A stretch of 64,000 nucleotides of DNA from an uncultured Clostridia bacterium (GTDB lineage Bacteria; Bacillota; Clostridia; Christensenellales; Borkfalkiaceae): NCBI GenBank assembly GCA_944327625.1, contig CALVHL010000002.1:91263-155262 (forward strand), in the 5' to 3' direction. A program made the translations under genes and the position numbers. Below the pieces are notes generated by a model. The model had not been told where the DNA came from. It searched no databases and saw only the letters and a list, made by a program, of their open reading frames with translations. The stretch's first letter is position 1. Every line of letters starts with the position of its first letter. This document shows, piece by piece, positions 53,778 to 61,072 of this stretch.

Positions 53778-55013
53778 ATGGACTTTCTGACTTCCATAGC
53801 CGTGATAAGCCTCTGCGCGCTGCTGCTCGGCACGCTCTGCAACAAGATCAAGCTGCCGCCGCTCATCGGCATGCTCATTACGGGCATAGTGCTCGGCCCT
53901 TACGTGCTGGCGCTCATCTCACCTTCGCTTCTCGACCTGTCCGCCGACCTGAGAAAGCTCGCGCTAATCATCATTCTGACGCGGGCAGGGCTCAATCTCA
54001 ACCTCAAAGACCTGAAAAAGAACGGGGTATGCGCAGTATTGCTCTGCTTCCTGCCCGCATTGGCAGAAATAGGCGGCTATATGCTGCTCGGCACGCTCAT
54101 TTTGAAGATGACGGTGCTCGACGCCGCCCTGCTAGGCAGCGTCATGGCGGCCGTCTCCCCCGCCGTCGTCGTACCGAGAATGTTGAAGCTCAAAGAGAGC
54201 GGCTACGGCACGGATAAGGGCATACCCGACATGATAATGACGGGCGCTTCCGCCGACGACGTGTTCGTCATAGTCCTTTTCACCTCGCTTACGGCGATGT
54301 CGGAGGGCGCGGCGTTTTCATTCGACATATTCTGGCAGGTTCCGCTGTCGATCGTGCTCGGCATTGCCGTCGGCATACTCGTCGGCTGGCTGTTCGTACT
54401 GTTCATCAAGAGGTTTCACATAAGGGACAGCATAAAGGTCATACTTATTTTATGCCTTTCGCTGCTGTTCGTCACCGCCGAAAACTATGCGGGAGAATAC
54501 GTGCCCTATTCCTCTCTGTTCTCGGTGATAACCTTCGGCGCGGTCATATTCGCCAGACATTCGGTATGCGCCGAACGGCTCTCGAAAAAGTTTTCCAAGC
54601 TATGGATATTCGCCGAAATACTGCTGTTCGTGCTCGTCGGGGCGGAAGTCAACCTGCAATATGCCGCCGCAAATTTCGGACCGATAATCGGCGTCATCGC
54701 CCTCGCTCTGCTTTTCCGCATGGCTGGCGTGTTCGTTTCGGTCAGCTTTTCGGCGCTCAATATGAAGGAAAAGCTTTTCTGCATGATAGCATACTGCCCG
54801 AAGGCGACCGTTCAGGCGGCGATAGGTGCAATTCCGCTTACCATGGGGCTCGCCTGCGGTCAGACCATTCTCACCGCCGCAGTGCTGTCAATACTCATAA
54901 CCGCCCCGCTCGGCGCATTCCTGACGGACATAACGTACAAAAAATTGCTTAAAAGGAGCGACGGCGAAGCCATCGAACCGCCCGCCGATAAGTCTCCCTC
55001 CACTGAACAGTAA
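53778..55013 (+). CDS. Cation/proton antiporter-type transporter under fluoride riboswitch control
   Basis: 411 residues with about twelve membrane helices, of the Na+/H+ exchanger (CPA) fold. LPPLIGMLITGIVLGPYVL near residue 28, VMAAVSPAVVVPRML near residue 125 (unwound-helix region) and MTGASADDVFVIVLFTS near residue 153, whose Asp-Asp pair corresponds to the ion-binding ND/DD site. ATG 53778 follows AAAGGAGAAACA; the open frame before it is leader. Antiporter-like genes are a known but minor class under fluoride riboswitches; the substrate here (fluoride, Na+ or H+) is inferred from the switch, not shown by the protein. Confidence 0.88.
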   Translation: MDFLTSIAVISLCALLLGTLCNKIKLPPLIGMLITGIVLGPYVLALISPSLLDLSADLRKLALIIILTRAGLNLNLKDLKKNGVCAVLLCFLPALAEIGGYMLLGTLILKMTVLDAALLGSVMAAVSPAVVVPRMLKLKESGYGTDKGIPDMIMTGASADDVFVIVLFTSLTAMSEGAAFSFDIFWQVPLSIVLGIAVGILVGWLFVLFIKRFHIRDSIKVILILCLSLLFVTAENYAGEYVPYSSLFSVITFGAVIFARHSVCAERLSKKFSKLWIFAEILLFVLVGAEVNLQYAAANFGPIIGVIALALLFRMAGVFVSVSFSALNMKEKLFCMIAYCPKATVQAAIGAIPLTMGLACGQTILTAAVLSILITAPLGAFLTDITYKKLLKRSDGEAIEPPADKSPSTEQ

Positions 55014-55032
55014 ACCGCACCACAAAAAAAGT

Positions 55033-55065
55033 AGCCCTCCCGCCAAGCGGGAGGGCAATAATTTT
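55033..55065 (+). terminator. Terminator of the antiporter gene
   Basis: Perfect ten-base stem GCCCTCCCGC/GCGGGAGGGC with CAA loop, then AATAATTTTAT. Confidence 0.85.
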
Positions 55066-55110
55066 ATAAACTGGAGGCAATAATTTTATAAAGGGTAATA
55101 ATTTTATAAA
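55057..55110. repeat. Short direct repeats after the antiporter terminator
   Basis: AATAATTTTATAAA occurs three times within 54 bases (at about 55057, 55079 and 55097), with differing short spacers. It lies between the terminator and the larger tandem repeat. Confidence 0.75.
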
Positions 55111-55456
55111 AGAAGGGATATGCGCTCAGCATACCCCTCAAAATGGTACTCCCGCTGGGAATCGCAAGGAGCGGCTGCGCCGCGACGGAATAGCGATCGT
55201 TGCCACAGCCGATCGCGTCACGTTATTTCGTCAATTCCCACGGGAGGACATAAAAGAAGGGATACGCGTTCAGCATATCCCTTTAAAACTGGTACTCCCG
55301 CTGGGAATCGCAAGGAGCGGCTGCGCCGCGACGGAATAGCGATCGTTGCCACAGCCGATCGCGTCACGTTATTTCGTCAATTCCCACGGGAGGACATAAA
55401 AGAAGGGATACGCGTTCAGCATATCCCTTTAAAACTGGTACTCCCGCTGGGAATCG
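55111..55456 (-). repeat. Tandem repeat made of tRNA-Arg 3' end, terminator and palindromic insert
   Basis: Unit 1 (55111-55254, 144 bp), unit 2 (55255-55400, 146 bp) and a partial third (55401-55456) that runs into the functional tRNA. Read on the minus strand, each full unit is an approximately 85-bp segment bounded by GGGAATTG and CGATTCCC inverted ends, then the last 21 bases of the tRNA including CCA, then the tRNA terminator hairpin. The two internal segments are identical. An open frame across it (55120-55476) is a repeat artefact. Confidence 0.9.
55401..55434 (-). terminator. tRNA-Arg terminator
   Basis: Minus strand AAGGGATA/TATCCCTT stem followed by CTTTT, directly after the tRNA; near-copies occur at 55111 and 55255. 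Confidence 0.75.
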
Positions 55457-55510
55457 AACCCGGAACGGCCCCTTAGGAGGGGGCTGTTATATCCATTTAA
55501 CTACGGAAGC
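55436..55510 (-). tRNA. tRNA-Arg(CCU)
   Basis: 75 bases with encoded CCA. Acceptor GCTTCCG/CGGGAGT (two G-U pairs), anticodon arm GCCCC-CTCCTAA-GGGGC giving anticodon CCT (55475-55477 on plus as AGG), T loop TTCGATT. The T stem has one C-A mismatch (CCGGG/CCCAG). It decodes AGG. Confidence 0.9.
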
Positions 55511-55530
55511 GCATTCATTAAAGCTTAAAT

Positions 55531-55559
55531 ATAATACAACAACTCCGCCCAAAAATCAA
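55531..55559 (-). promoter_or_regulatory. tRNA-Arg promoter
   Basis: TTGATT-17-TATTAT, about 20 bases before the tRNA 5' end. Confidence 0.65.
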
Positions 55560-55675
55560 CTTATTTTATGTCGTTTGCATAAAAATATTATAATATTCGG
55601 TCAAACGCCCGCACTCCCTCCCGCCGCGCGCGCAAAGGCGGGAAAACGCGGCGATATGCCGCCGTTAAAGTAAAT

Positions 55676-55703
55676 ATGCCCCCGCGGAGACCGCGGGGGG
55701 CAT
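55676..55703 (-). terminator. gap terminator
   Basis: Twelve-base GC-rich stem ATGCCCCCGCGG with a three-base loop after the gap stop; the minus-strand tail is ATTTA. The region between this and the tRNA promoter (55560-55675) holds only small GC-rich hairpins. Confidence 0.7.
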
Positions 55704-55724
55704 AAAACTTGTCCTCTTTTAAAC

Positions 55725-56741
55725 TTATGCAAGTTCAGCGAAGTACTTGATAGTTCTTACCATCTGAGAGGTGTAAGAATTCTCGTTGTCGTACCAGGAA
55801 ACAACCTTTACGAGGGTTGTGCCGTCGCCGATGGGCATGCACTTGGTCTGGGTTGCATCGAAAAGCGAACCGTAGGTGATGCCGACGATGTCGCTGGAAA
55901 CGATTTCGTCTTCGGTGTAGCCGTAGGAAGCGCTGGAAGCAGCCTTCATTGCTGCGTTTACGGTAGCGGCGTCAACTTCGCCTTCACATACTGCAACGAG
56001 CTGGGTAAGCGAACCGGTGGGAACGGGTACGCGCTGTGCGCAGCCGTCGAGAACGCCGTTGAGTTCGGGGATGACAAGGCCGATTGCCTTTGCAGCGCCG
56101 GTCGAGTTGGGAACGATGTTCACAGCTGCAGCCCTTGCCCTTCTGAGGTCGCCCTTACGATGAGGTCCGTCGAGAACCATCTGGTCGCCGGTATATGCGT
56201 GAATGGTGGTCATGTAACCCTTCTTGATCTTGCAGAGCTTGTTGAGAGCGGCTGCCATAGGAGCGAGGCAGTTGGTCGTGCAGCTTGCTGCGGAGATGAC
56301 GGTATCGGTGGGTTTAAGAGTACCTTCGTTTACGCTGTAGACAATTGTAGGAAGGTCGTTGCCTGCAGGTGCGGAGATAACGCACTTCTTTGCGCCTGCT
56401 TTGATGTGTGCGGAAGCCTTTTCCTTAGAAGTGTAGAAGCCGGTGCACTCGAGCACTACGTCTACGCCAATTTCACCCCAAGGAAGGTTGGCGGCATCCT
56501 TTTCTGCATAGATCTTGATGCACTTGCCGTTTACGGTAATGCTGTCTTCGCCTGCAACAACGGAATCAGCGTACTTGTATCTGCCCTGAGCAGAATCATA
56601 CTTCAGAAGGTGAGCAAGCATCTTGGGGCTGGTAAGGTCGTTGATAGCGACGATCTCATATCCCTCTGCATCGAACATCTGTCTGAAAGCAAGACGACCG
56701 ATACGGCCGAAGCCGTTGATAGCAACTTTTACATTTGCCAT
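55725..56741 (-). CDS. gap: Glyceraldehyde-3-phosphate dehydrogenase
   Basis: Glycolytic NAD-dependent dehydrogenase. 338 residues from ATG 56741, which has GGAGG eight bases upstream. NAD-binding [18 protein letters not shown] at the N-terminus; catalytic cysteine in [13 protein letters not shown] near residue 155; [15 protein letters not shown] near the C-terminus. It is a one-gene unit with a strong promoter. The pgk-tpi genes that often follow are not here. Codon choice is more biased than in neighbours, as expected for a highly expressed gene. Confidence 0.98.
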   Translation of the reverse strand: MANVKVAINGFGRIGRLAFRQMFDAEGYEIVAINDLTSPKMLAHLLKYDSAQGRYKYADSVVAGEDSITVNGKCIKIYAEKDAANLPWGEIGVDVVLECTGFYTSKEKASAHIKAGAKKCVISAPAGNDLPTIVYSVNEGTLKPTDTVISAASCTTNCLAPMAAALNKLCKIKKGYMTTIHAYTGDQMVLDGPHRKGDLRRARAAAVNIVPNSTGAAKAIGLVIPELNGVLDGCAQRVPVPTGSLTQLVAVCEGEVDAATVNAAMKAASSASYGYTEDEIVSSDIVGITYGSLFDATQTKCMPIGDGTTLVKVVSWYDNENSYTSQMVRTIKYFAELA

Positions 56742-56784
56742 ATTGAATTCCTCCAATTAAATTTAGTATCGTTTTAGCATATTT

Positions 56785-56813
56785 ATTATAGCAAATGACT
56801 TTATTTAAGTCAA
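56785..56813 (-). promoter_or_regulatory. gap promoter
   Basis: TTGACT-17-TATAAT with TG before the -10. Confidence 0.78.
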
Positions 56814-56946
56814 CAAATATACGAAATATTTGCCGTCATACGTCCATTATTTTAATAAGTGTCAATCTGTCTGCAAAATTTGTACATTTTTATCTTTCGG
56901 TTATCACACGCGCGACGAAAAAGATTAAACAATTTTGTCAATCCGC

Positions 56947-56975
56947 TTGAAATCTCAACAAAATTGAATTATAAT
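56947..56975 (+). promoter_or_regulatory. fba promoter
   Basis: TTGAAA-17-TATAAT, about 55 bases before the fba start. Nothing else is evident between the gap and fba promoters. Confidence 0.7.
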
Positions 56976-57032
56976 ATTATGCGTGAAGACATTGTCTTTT
57001 AAACTATTTTATGTATTATCGGAGGTTTTCTT

Positions 57033-57899
57033 ATGGCATTAGTGTCGGCAAAAGAGATGCTGGAAAAGGCAAGAGATGGTAAATATGCGGTAGGTCAGTT
57101 CAACATAAATAACCTTGAATGGACAAAGTCCATTTTACAGACCGCTGAGGAGCTTAAAGCCCCCGTCATTCTGGGCGTTTCCGAAGGCGCAGGCAAATAC
57201 ATGACCGGCTACAAGACGGTTGCGGCTATGGTTAAGGCTATGATAGAGGAGATGAATATCACCGTACCCGTAGCGCTTCACCTCGACCACGGCACCTACG
57301 ACGGCTGCTATAAGTGCATCAAGGCAGGGTTCTCGTCAATAATGTTCGACGGCTCCCACCTCCCCATCGATGAAAATATCGCCAAGACCAAAGAACTCGT
57401 AGCCGTTACCAAACAGCTCGGGTTATCGCTCGAAGCAGAGGTCGGCGCAATTGGCGGCGAAGAAGACGGCGTTATCGGCAAGGGCGAATGTGCAGATCCC
57501 GAAGAATGTAAGAAGATTGCAGACCTCGGCGTAACCATGCTTGCGGCAGGCATCGGCAACATTCACGGCAAATACCCCGCAAACTGGGAAGGTCTTTCCT
57601 TTGAGACGCTTGCGGCAGTAAAGGAAAAGGTCGGCAATATGCCCCTCGTACTCCACGGCGGCACGGGCATTCCCACCGACATGATTAAGAAGGCAATTTC
57701 GCTCGGCGTTGCCAAGATTAACGTCAACACCGAATGTCAGCTCGCATTCCAGGAAGCGACGAGAAAGTACGTCGAGGAAGGCAAGGACCTCGTCGGCAAG
57801 GGCTTCGATCCCAGAAAGCTGCTCGCTCCCGGCACTGCCGCAATCAAGGAAACCGTCAAGGAAAAGATGGAAATCTTCGGCTGCATCGGCAAGGCTTAA
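57033..57899 (+). CDS. fba: Fructose-bisphosphate aldolase, class II
   Basis: Zinc aldolase of 288 residues splitting fructose 1,6-bisphosphate. VALHLDHGTYDGCYKCIKAGF near residue 80 holds the catalytic Asp and zinc His; LSLEAEVGAIGGEEDG near residue 130; GIGNIHGKYP near residue 173; VLHGGTGIP near residue 208; and NVNTE near residue 231. GGAGG precedes the ATG. Tagatose-bisphosphate aldolases are close relatives, but a single copy beside gap favours glycolysis. Confidence 0.95.
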   Translation: MALVSAKEMLEKARDGKYAVGQFNINNLEWTKSILQTAEELKAPVILGVSEGAGKYMTGYKTVAAMVKAMIEEMNITVPVALHLDHGTYDGCYKCIKAGFSSIMFDGSHLPIDENIAKTKELVAVTKQLGLSLEAEVGAIGGEEDGVIGKGECADPEECKKIADLGVTMLAAGIGNIHGKYPANWEGLSFETLAAVKEKVGNMPLVLHGGTGIPTDMIKKAISLGVAKINVNTECQLAFQEATRKYVEEGKDLVGKGFDPRKLLAPGTAAIKETVKEKMEIFGCIGKA

Positions 57900-57916
57900 A
57901 TTTCAACATAAAAATG

Positions 57917-57945
57917 CCTCCCGCTATTCGGGAGGTTATTTTTTT
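57917..57945 (+). terminator. fba terminator
   Basis: CCTCCCG/CGGGAGG stem with CTATT loop, then TTATTTTTTT. Confidence 0.9.
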
Positions 57946-57969
57946 GCCTATTGAGCAAAATAAAGAGAG

Positions 57970-58383
57970 ATGAAAAAGAAATTTGCGCCAATTTTGCTGT
58001 TATTACCATTTGCCTGCGTGCTGATGTGCGCATTCGTCGTCGATAAAAATTCCTCGCTCAAAGACCTCACCCGCCCCTACGTCAACACTTACGAGTGCGT
58101 GCTCGCGCGGCTCGGCGAAGAAGACCTGCTCGACGACTATGAATTTTTCACCATAACCATTTCGGAAGATCAGACGCTCGAAATAAGCTTCAAGCGCAAG
58201 GACGGAAAGAAACATTCCTATAAGTGCGGATATGAATACGACGCAAAGACGGGCGCGCTGACGGCGGAAACGGGCATACTCGGCGTGAGGTTCAGGCAGA
58301 CGACGACAATAGAAAACGGGCGATTTACGCTCGTCATACCCATACTCTGCCGCACACTTGTAATGGTATTCGCCGTAAAATAA
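57970..58383 (+). CDS. Small secreted or membrane-anchored protein of unknown function
   Basis: 137 residues that I do not recognise. An N-terminal hydrophobic segment (KKKFAPILLLLPFACVLMCAFVV, 2-24) acts as signal peptide or anchor; the cysteines in it lack a proper lipobox. The rest is mixed alpha/beta with charged turns, ending in another hydrophobic stretch (FTLVIPILCRTLVMVFAV). Codon use resembles its neighbours, which supports a real gene. The ribosome site (AAAGAGAG) is weak; fba's terminator lies just upstream. Confidence 0.65.
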   Translation: MKKKFAPILLLLPFACVLMCAFVVDKNSSLKDLTRPYVNTYECVLARLGEEDLLDDYEFFTITISEDQTLEISFKRKDGKKHSYKCGYEYDAKTGALTAETGILGVRFRQTTTIENGRFTLVIPILCRTLVMVFAVK

Positions 58384-58420
58384 AGGCCGCGCGCAAAAGA
58401 GCGACGCGGCAAAAGTCAAT

Positions 58421-58783
58421 TCATTTGTCATTTTCAGGGTTGTAAGTTCCTGTTATCTCCTCCACACCCTCGTCGTCGACGCGTGTGAAGATAGCTTCCT
58501 CCGCCGCCTGCTCGCTCTCATCGTCCTGTTGTTCTGTCTGAATATCGTCGAAAGTCATCTGCTGACGGACGGGCTCTTGGGGCTGATTGTCGAACATATC
58601 GACGTCGTAGAAGGCAATGTCGTACTCCATTTTGGCAAGGTTTTTGTCGGCATAAGCCGCTTCGAGCATTACCTCCTCCTCGATATTCTTTTCACGCTTG
58701 CGGATGGCGACGATGATATATATTATCAGCAGCATCACAAACAGACTGCCCGCGCAGATAAGCAGAATTTCATTGGTATCCAT
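58421..58783 (-). CDS. Small single-pass membrane protein with acidic tail
   Basis: 120 residues, not recognised. One membrane helix near the N-terminus (ILLICAGSLFVMLLIIYIIVAI, 6-27) followed by a basic RKREK stop-transfer and an acidic, probably cytoplasmic tail rich in Glu, Asp and Gln. The -10 box of its promoter is only six bases before the ATG and there is no ribosome site, suggesting a leaderless mRNA. It is divergent from murG. Confidence 0.7.
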   Translation of the reverse strand: MDTNEILLICAGSLFVMLLIIYIIVAIRKREKNIEEEVMLEAAYADKNLAKMEYDIAFYDVDMFDNQPQEPVRQQMTFDDIQTEQQDDESEQAAEEAIFTRVDDEGVEEITGTYNPENDK

Positions 58784-58789
58784 ATCTAT

Positions 58790-58818
58790 ATTTTAATATC
58801 TCATCCCCGCTTTGTCAA
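58790..58818 (-). promoter_or_regulatory. Promoter of the small membrane protein gene, leaderless type
   Basis: TTGACA-17-TAAAAT; the -10 ends six bases before the start codon, so transcription should begin at or next to the ATG. Confidence 0.7.
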
Positions 58819-58849
58819 CCATAAATTTTGACGGGCGGCGCGGGCGCGC

Positions 58850-58880
58850 TTACATAATTCCGAATTTCTGCATATATAAT
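58850..58880 (+). promoter_or_regulatory. murG promoter, leaderless type
   Basis: TATAAT at 58875-58880 is six bases before the murG ATG. The -35 is less clear (TTACAT with a 19-base spacer). Confidence 0.55.
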
Positions 58881-58886
58881 ATCTTG

Positions 58887-59927
58887 ATGAAAAAAATAAT
58901 GTTCTGCGGCGGCGGCAGCGCCGGTCACGTCACGCCCAACCTCGCCCTCTGCGAGGAACTTAAAGGAAAAGTCAATCTCGTCTATGTCGGCACAGACGGA
59001 ATAGAAAAACAGCTATGCGACAAGGCGGGAATACACTTTATAGGCTTCAACGCCGTAAAGCTCGTCAGGGGCAAGGTGCTCTGCAACCTCAAAATACCCT
59101 TTTCGCTCATGAAAAGCGTCTCGGCATGTAAAAGGATATTGCAGGACGAAAAGCCCGACCTGCTGTTCTGCAAGGGCGGCTACGTCAGCCTCCCTCCCGC
59201 CATCGCGGCGAGAAAATTGGGAATACCAGTCTTAACGCACGAATCGGACATAAGCCCGGGGCTTGCAAACCGACTTATTGCGGGCAGGTGCGAAAGGGTG
59301 CTCACCACCTTTCCGCAGACGGCGAAGAAGTTTTCAAACGGCATATTCTGCGGTTCGCCCATGCGCCCGTCGATAAAGTACAATAACGCCGCCGAATGTA
59401 AGCGCAGGCTGGGGCTGGATATGCGCCCCGCAATACTCGTCCTCGGCGGCGGCAGCGGCTCGAAAAAAATTAACGACTGTCTGCGCGAGTGCCTTGCGGC
59501 AATTTGCAGGCAGTATAACGTCATTCACCTCTGCGGCAGGGGCAACGCAATGCCCTGCGACTATGACGGTTACAGACAGATAGAATTCTGCGACGATATG
59601 GGCACGGTCTACGGCGCGGCGGACTATGCCGTGGCGAGGTGCGGCTCCAATTCGGCAAACGAGCTCATTTCGCTGAGAATTCCCACCCTGTTCATACCGC
59701 TCGCCAACTCTGCAAGCCGCGGCGACCAGATAGAAAACGCCGAATATTTCCGCTCGCTGGGGCTCTGCCGCGTACTCGACGAAAAGCAGCTCACCGCGGA
59801 CAGACTGAAAAGCGAAATAGAATTTCTCATAAAGGACGAAAAACTGAAAACCGCACTCGGGAACTATATACCCGCGTGCGGCAACAAGAACATATTGAGG
59901 GAAATTCAGCGGATAATCATCCGATGA
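58887..59927 (+). CDS. murG: UDP-GlcNAc:lipid I N-acetylglucosaminyltransferase MurG
   Basis: Converts lipid I to lipid II at the inner face of the membrane. About 346 residues from ATG 58887; the frame is open 25 codons earlier but that part is promoter. Motifs: KIMFCGGGSAGHVTPNLAL at the start, LTHESDISPGLANRL near residue 120, LVLGGGSGSKKINDCL near residue 188, VARCGSNSANELISLRIPTLFIPL near residue 250. The usual HEQN reads HESD. It is away from the division cluster where murG normally sits. Confidence 0.94.
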   Translation: MKKIMFCGGGSAGHVTPNLALCEELKGKVNLVYVGTDGIEKQLCDKAGIHFIGFNAVKLVRGKVLCNLKIPFSLMKSVSACKRILQDEKPDLLFCKGGYVSLPPAIAARKLGIPVLTHESDISPGLANRLIAGRCERVLTTFPQTAKKFSNGIFCGSPMRPSIKYNNAAECKRRLGLDMRPAILVLGGGSGSKKINDCLRECLAAICRQYNVIHLCGRGNAMPCDYDGYRQIEFCDDMGTVYGAADYAVARCGSNSANELISLRIPTLFIPLANSASRGDQIENAEYFRSLGLCRVLDEKQLTADRLKSEIEFLIKDEKLKTALGNYIPACGNKNILREIQRIIIR

Positions 59928-60513
59928 GCCCTTCGATGAGAATTTTGAGGCCTATGCCGATCAGCACGAGGCCGCCGATGATTTCGGCAACACACGCCTT
60001 ATTTCTGAACAGCTTGCCTACTTTTATGCCGATTATGAGCCCGACGATGCTGAGCGCAAACGTAGTAACGCCGATGAGCGAGACGTAGCCGAAGATATTT
60101 ACCTTGTCTATGCCCGTCATGGCGAGCATGCTCAGCCCGACGGCGAGGGCGTCAATACTCGTCGCCACGCCCTGAAGCGCAACCTCGGGATAGGAAAATT
60201 TCTTTAACGCTATTTCTTCCTGGTCGCTTCTCAGCTCCTTAATGCCGTCAAGCACCATCTTGCCGCCGATTATGAGCAATAAGCCGAACGCGACGAAGTG
60301 ATCGAATGCGTCGATATACTGCATAAATACCGAGCCGAGAAAATACCCGCAGAGGGGCATTATCGCCTGAAAAATGCCAAAGGTCAGCGGAATGGTTATG
60401 GCTTTGCGCTTATTCAGATCACCGTAACACATACCGTCCGTCACGGAAACGGCAAAGGCGTCCATCGAGAGAGAGACGCCTATTAAAAATACCTGCAAAA
60501 TTAACGCCCACAT
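59917..60513 (-). CDS. mntP: Manganese efflux pump MntP
   Basis: About 198 residues, six membrane helices in two repeated halves; the signature is ALILQVFLIGVSLSMDAFAVSVTDG in the first half and GVATSIDALAVGLSML in the second, with the Asp residues needed for export. ATG 60513 is chosen because the ATG three codons earlier lies within the -10 box. The TATAAT ends seven bases before this ATG and no ribosome site exists. The 3' end overlaps murG's end convergently. No yybP-ykoY Mn riboswitch is visible. Confidence 0.92.
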   Translation of the reverse strand: MWALILQVFLIGVSLSMDAFAVSVTDGMCYGDLNKRKAITIPLTFGIFQAIMPLCGYFLGSVFMQYIDAFDHFVAFGLLLIIGGKMVLDGIKELRSDQEEIALKKFSYPEVALQGVATSIDALAVGLSMLAMTGIDKVNIFGYVSLIGVTTFALSIVGLIIGIKVGKLFRNKACVAEIIGGLVLIGIGLKILIEGLIG

Positions 60514-60520
60514 ATATATC

Positions 60521-60549
60521 ATTATACTTTATGTACGCCGCTATGTAAA
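60521..60549 (-). promoter_or_regulatory. mntP promoter, leaderless type
   Basis: TTTACA-17-TATAAT, with the -10 seven bases before the ATG. Confidence 0.75.
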
Positions 60550-60613
60550 TATTTTAAAGCTGAAAAATAATAAAAATTATTTTAAAAAAAATTAAAATAA
60601 TGCTTAAAATCGT

Positions 60614-60642
60614 TTGGCATTTAGGTATAAATTAAGTATAAT
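60614..60642 (+). promoter_or_regulatory. tRNA-Pro promoter
   Basis: TTGGCA-17-TATAAT, 18 bases before the tRNA. Confidence 0.7.
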
Positions 60643-60660
60643 ATATAGCGTTGACGGCGC

Positions 60661-60737
60661 TGAGGTGTAGCGCAGTTTGGTAGCGCGTCTGGTTAGGGAC
60701 CAGAAGGTCGTGGGTTCAAGTCCCGTCACCTCAACCA
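60661..60737 (+). tRNA. tRNA-Pro with anticodon AGG
   Basis: 77 bases with encoded CCA. Acceptor TGAGGTG/CACCTCA, D arm GCGC/GCGC, anticodon arm TCTGG-TTAGGGA-CCAGA with anticodon AGG at 60695-60697, T loop TTCAAGT. The body closely follows bacterial tRNA-Pro. The wobble base A is unusual (GGG, TGG or CGG are usual) and would need A-to-I editing to read several CCN codons. Confidence 0.93.
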
Positions 60738-60738
60738 A

Positions 60739-60778
60739 AGAAAGCAGGCTTTATCGAAAGGCCTGTTTTCTTTTTTAC
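60739..60778 (+). terminator. tRNA-Pro terminator
   Basis: GAAAGCAGGC/GCCTGTTTTC stem, then TTTTTTA. Confidence 0.8.
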
Positions 60779-60853
60779 CATGCTTATTTCAGCCATCGAC
60801 GGTCATTAAGCATAATTTTACCGACTAAAATGAGAATAAATCTGCATTTTGGC

Positions 60854-60882
60854 TTGTGTTTTCGGTAAATATATGATATATT
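60854..60882 (+). promoter_or_regulatory. tRNA-Gly promoter
   Basis: TTGTGT-17-TATATT, 13 bases before the tRNA. Confidence 0.55.
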
Positions 60883-60895
60883 AAATATGTTGATT

Positions 60896-60970
60896 GCAGG
60901 CGTCGCCTAGCGGTATGGCGTCAGCTTCCCAAGCTGATTACGGCGGGTCCGACTCCCGTCGCCTGCTCCA
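60896..60970 (+). tRNA. tRNA-Gly(CCC)
   Basis: 75 bases with encoded CCA. Acceptor GCAGGCG/CGCCTGC, discriminator T, anticodon arm TCAGC-TTCCCAA-GCTGA giving CCC. The T loop reads TCCGACT, so position 55 is C where U (later pseudouridine) is nearly universal. It decodes GGG. Confidence 0.9.
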
Positions 60971-60974
60971 AAAA

Positions 60975-61010
60975 AAGACAACCTCCATTATTCGGTGGTT
61001 GCCTTTTTTA
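60975..61010 (+). terminator. tRNA-Gly terminator
   Basis: CAACCTCC/GGTGGTTG stem with one mismatch, followed by CCTTTTTTA. Confidence 0.75.
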
Positions 61011-61072
61011 TTATAAAATTATCTGAAAGCCATATCTTATAAAGTTATTGCACGAGCAGGACTAAGTAATCC

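Noticed and set aside
55120..55476. 118-codon frame across the tandem repeat
   Set aside because: It simply reads the repeated tRNA-derived DNA; protein halves are copies of each other and cross tRNA sequence.
60677..60868. 63-codon frame over tRNA-Pro
   Set aside because: Starts inside the tRNA and crosses its terminator.
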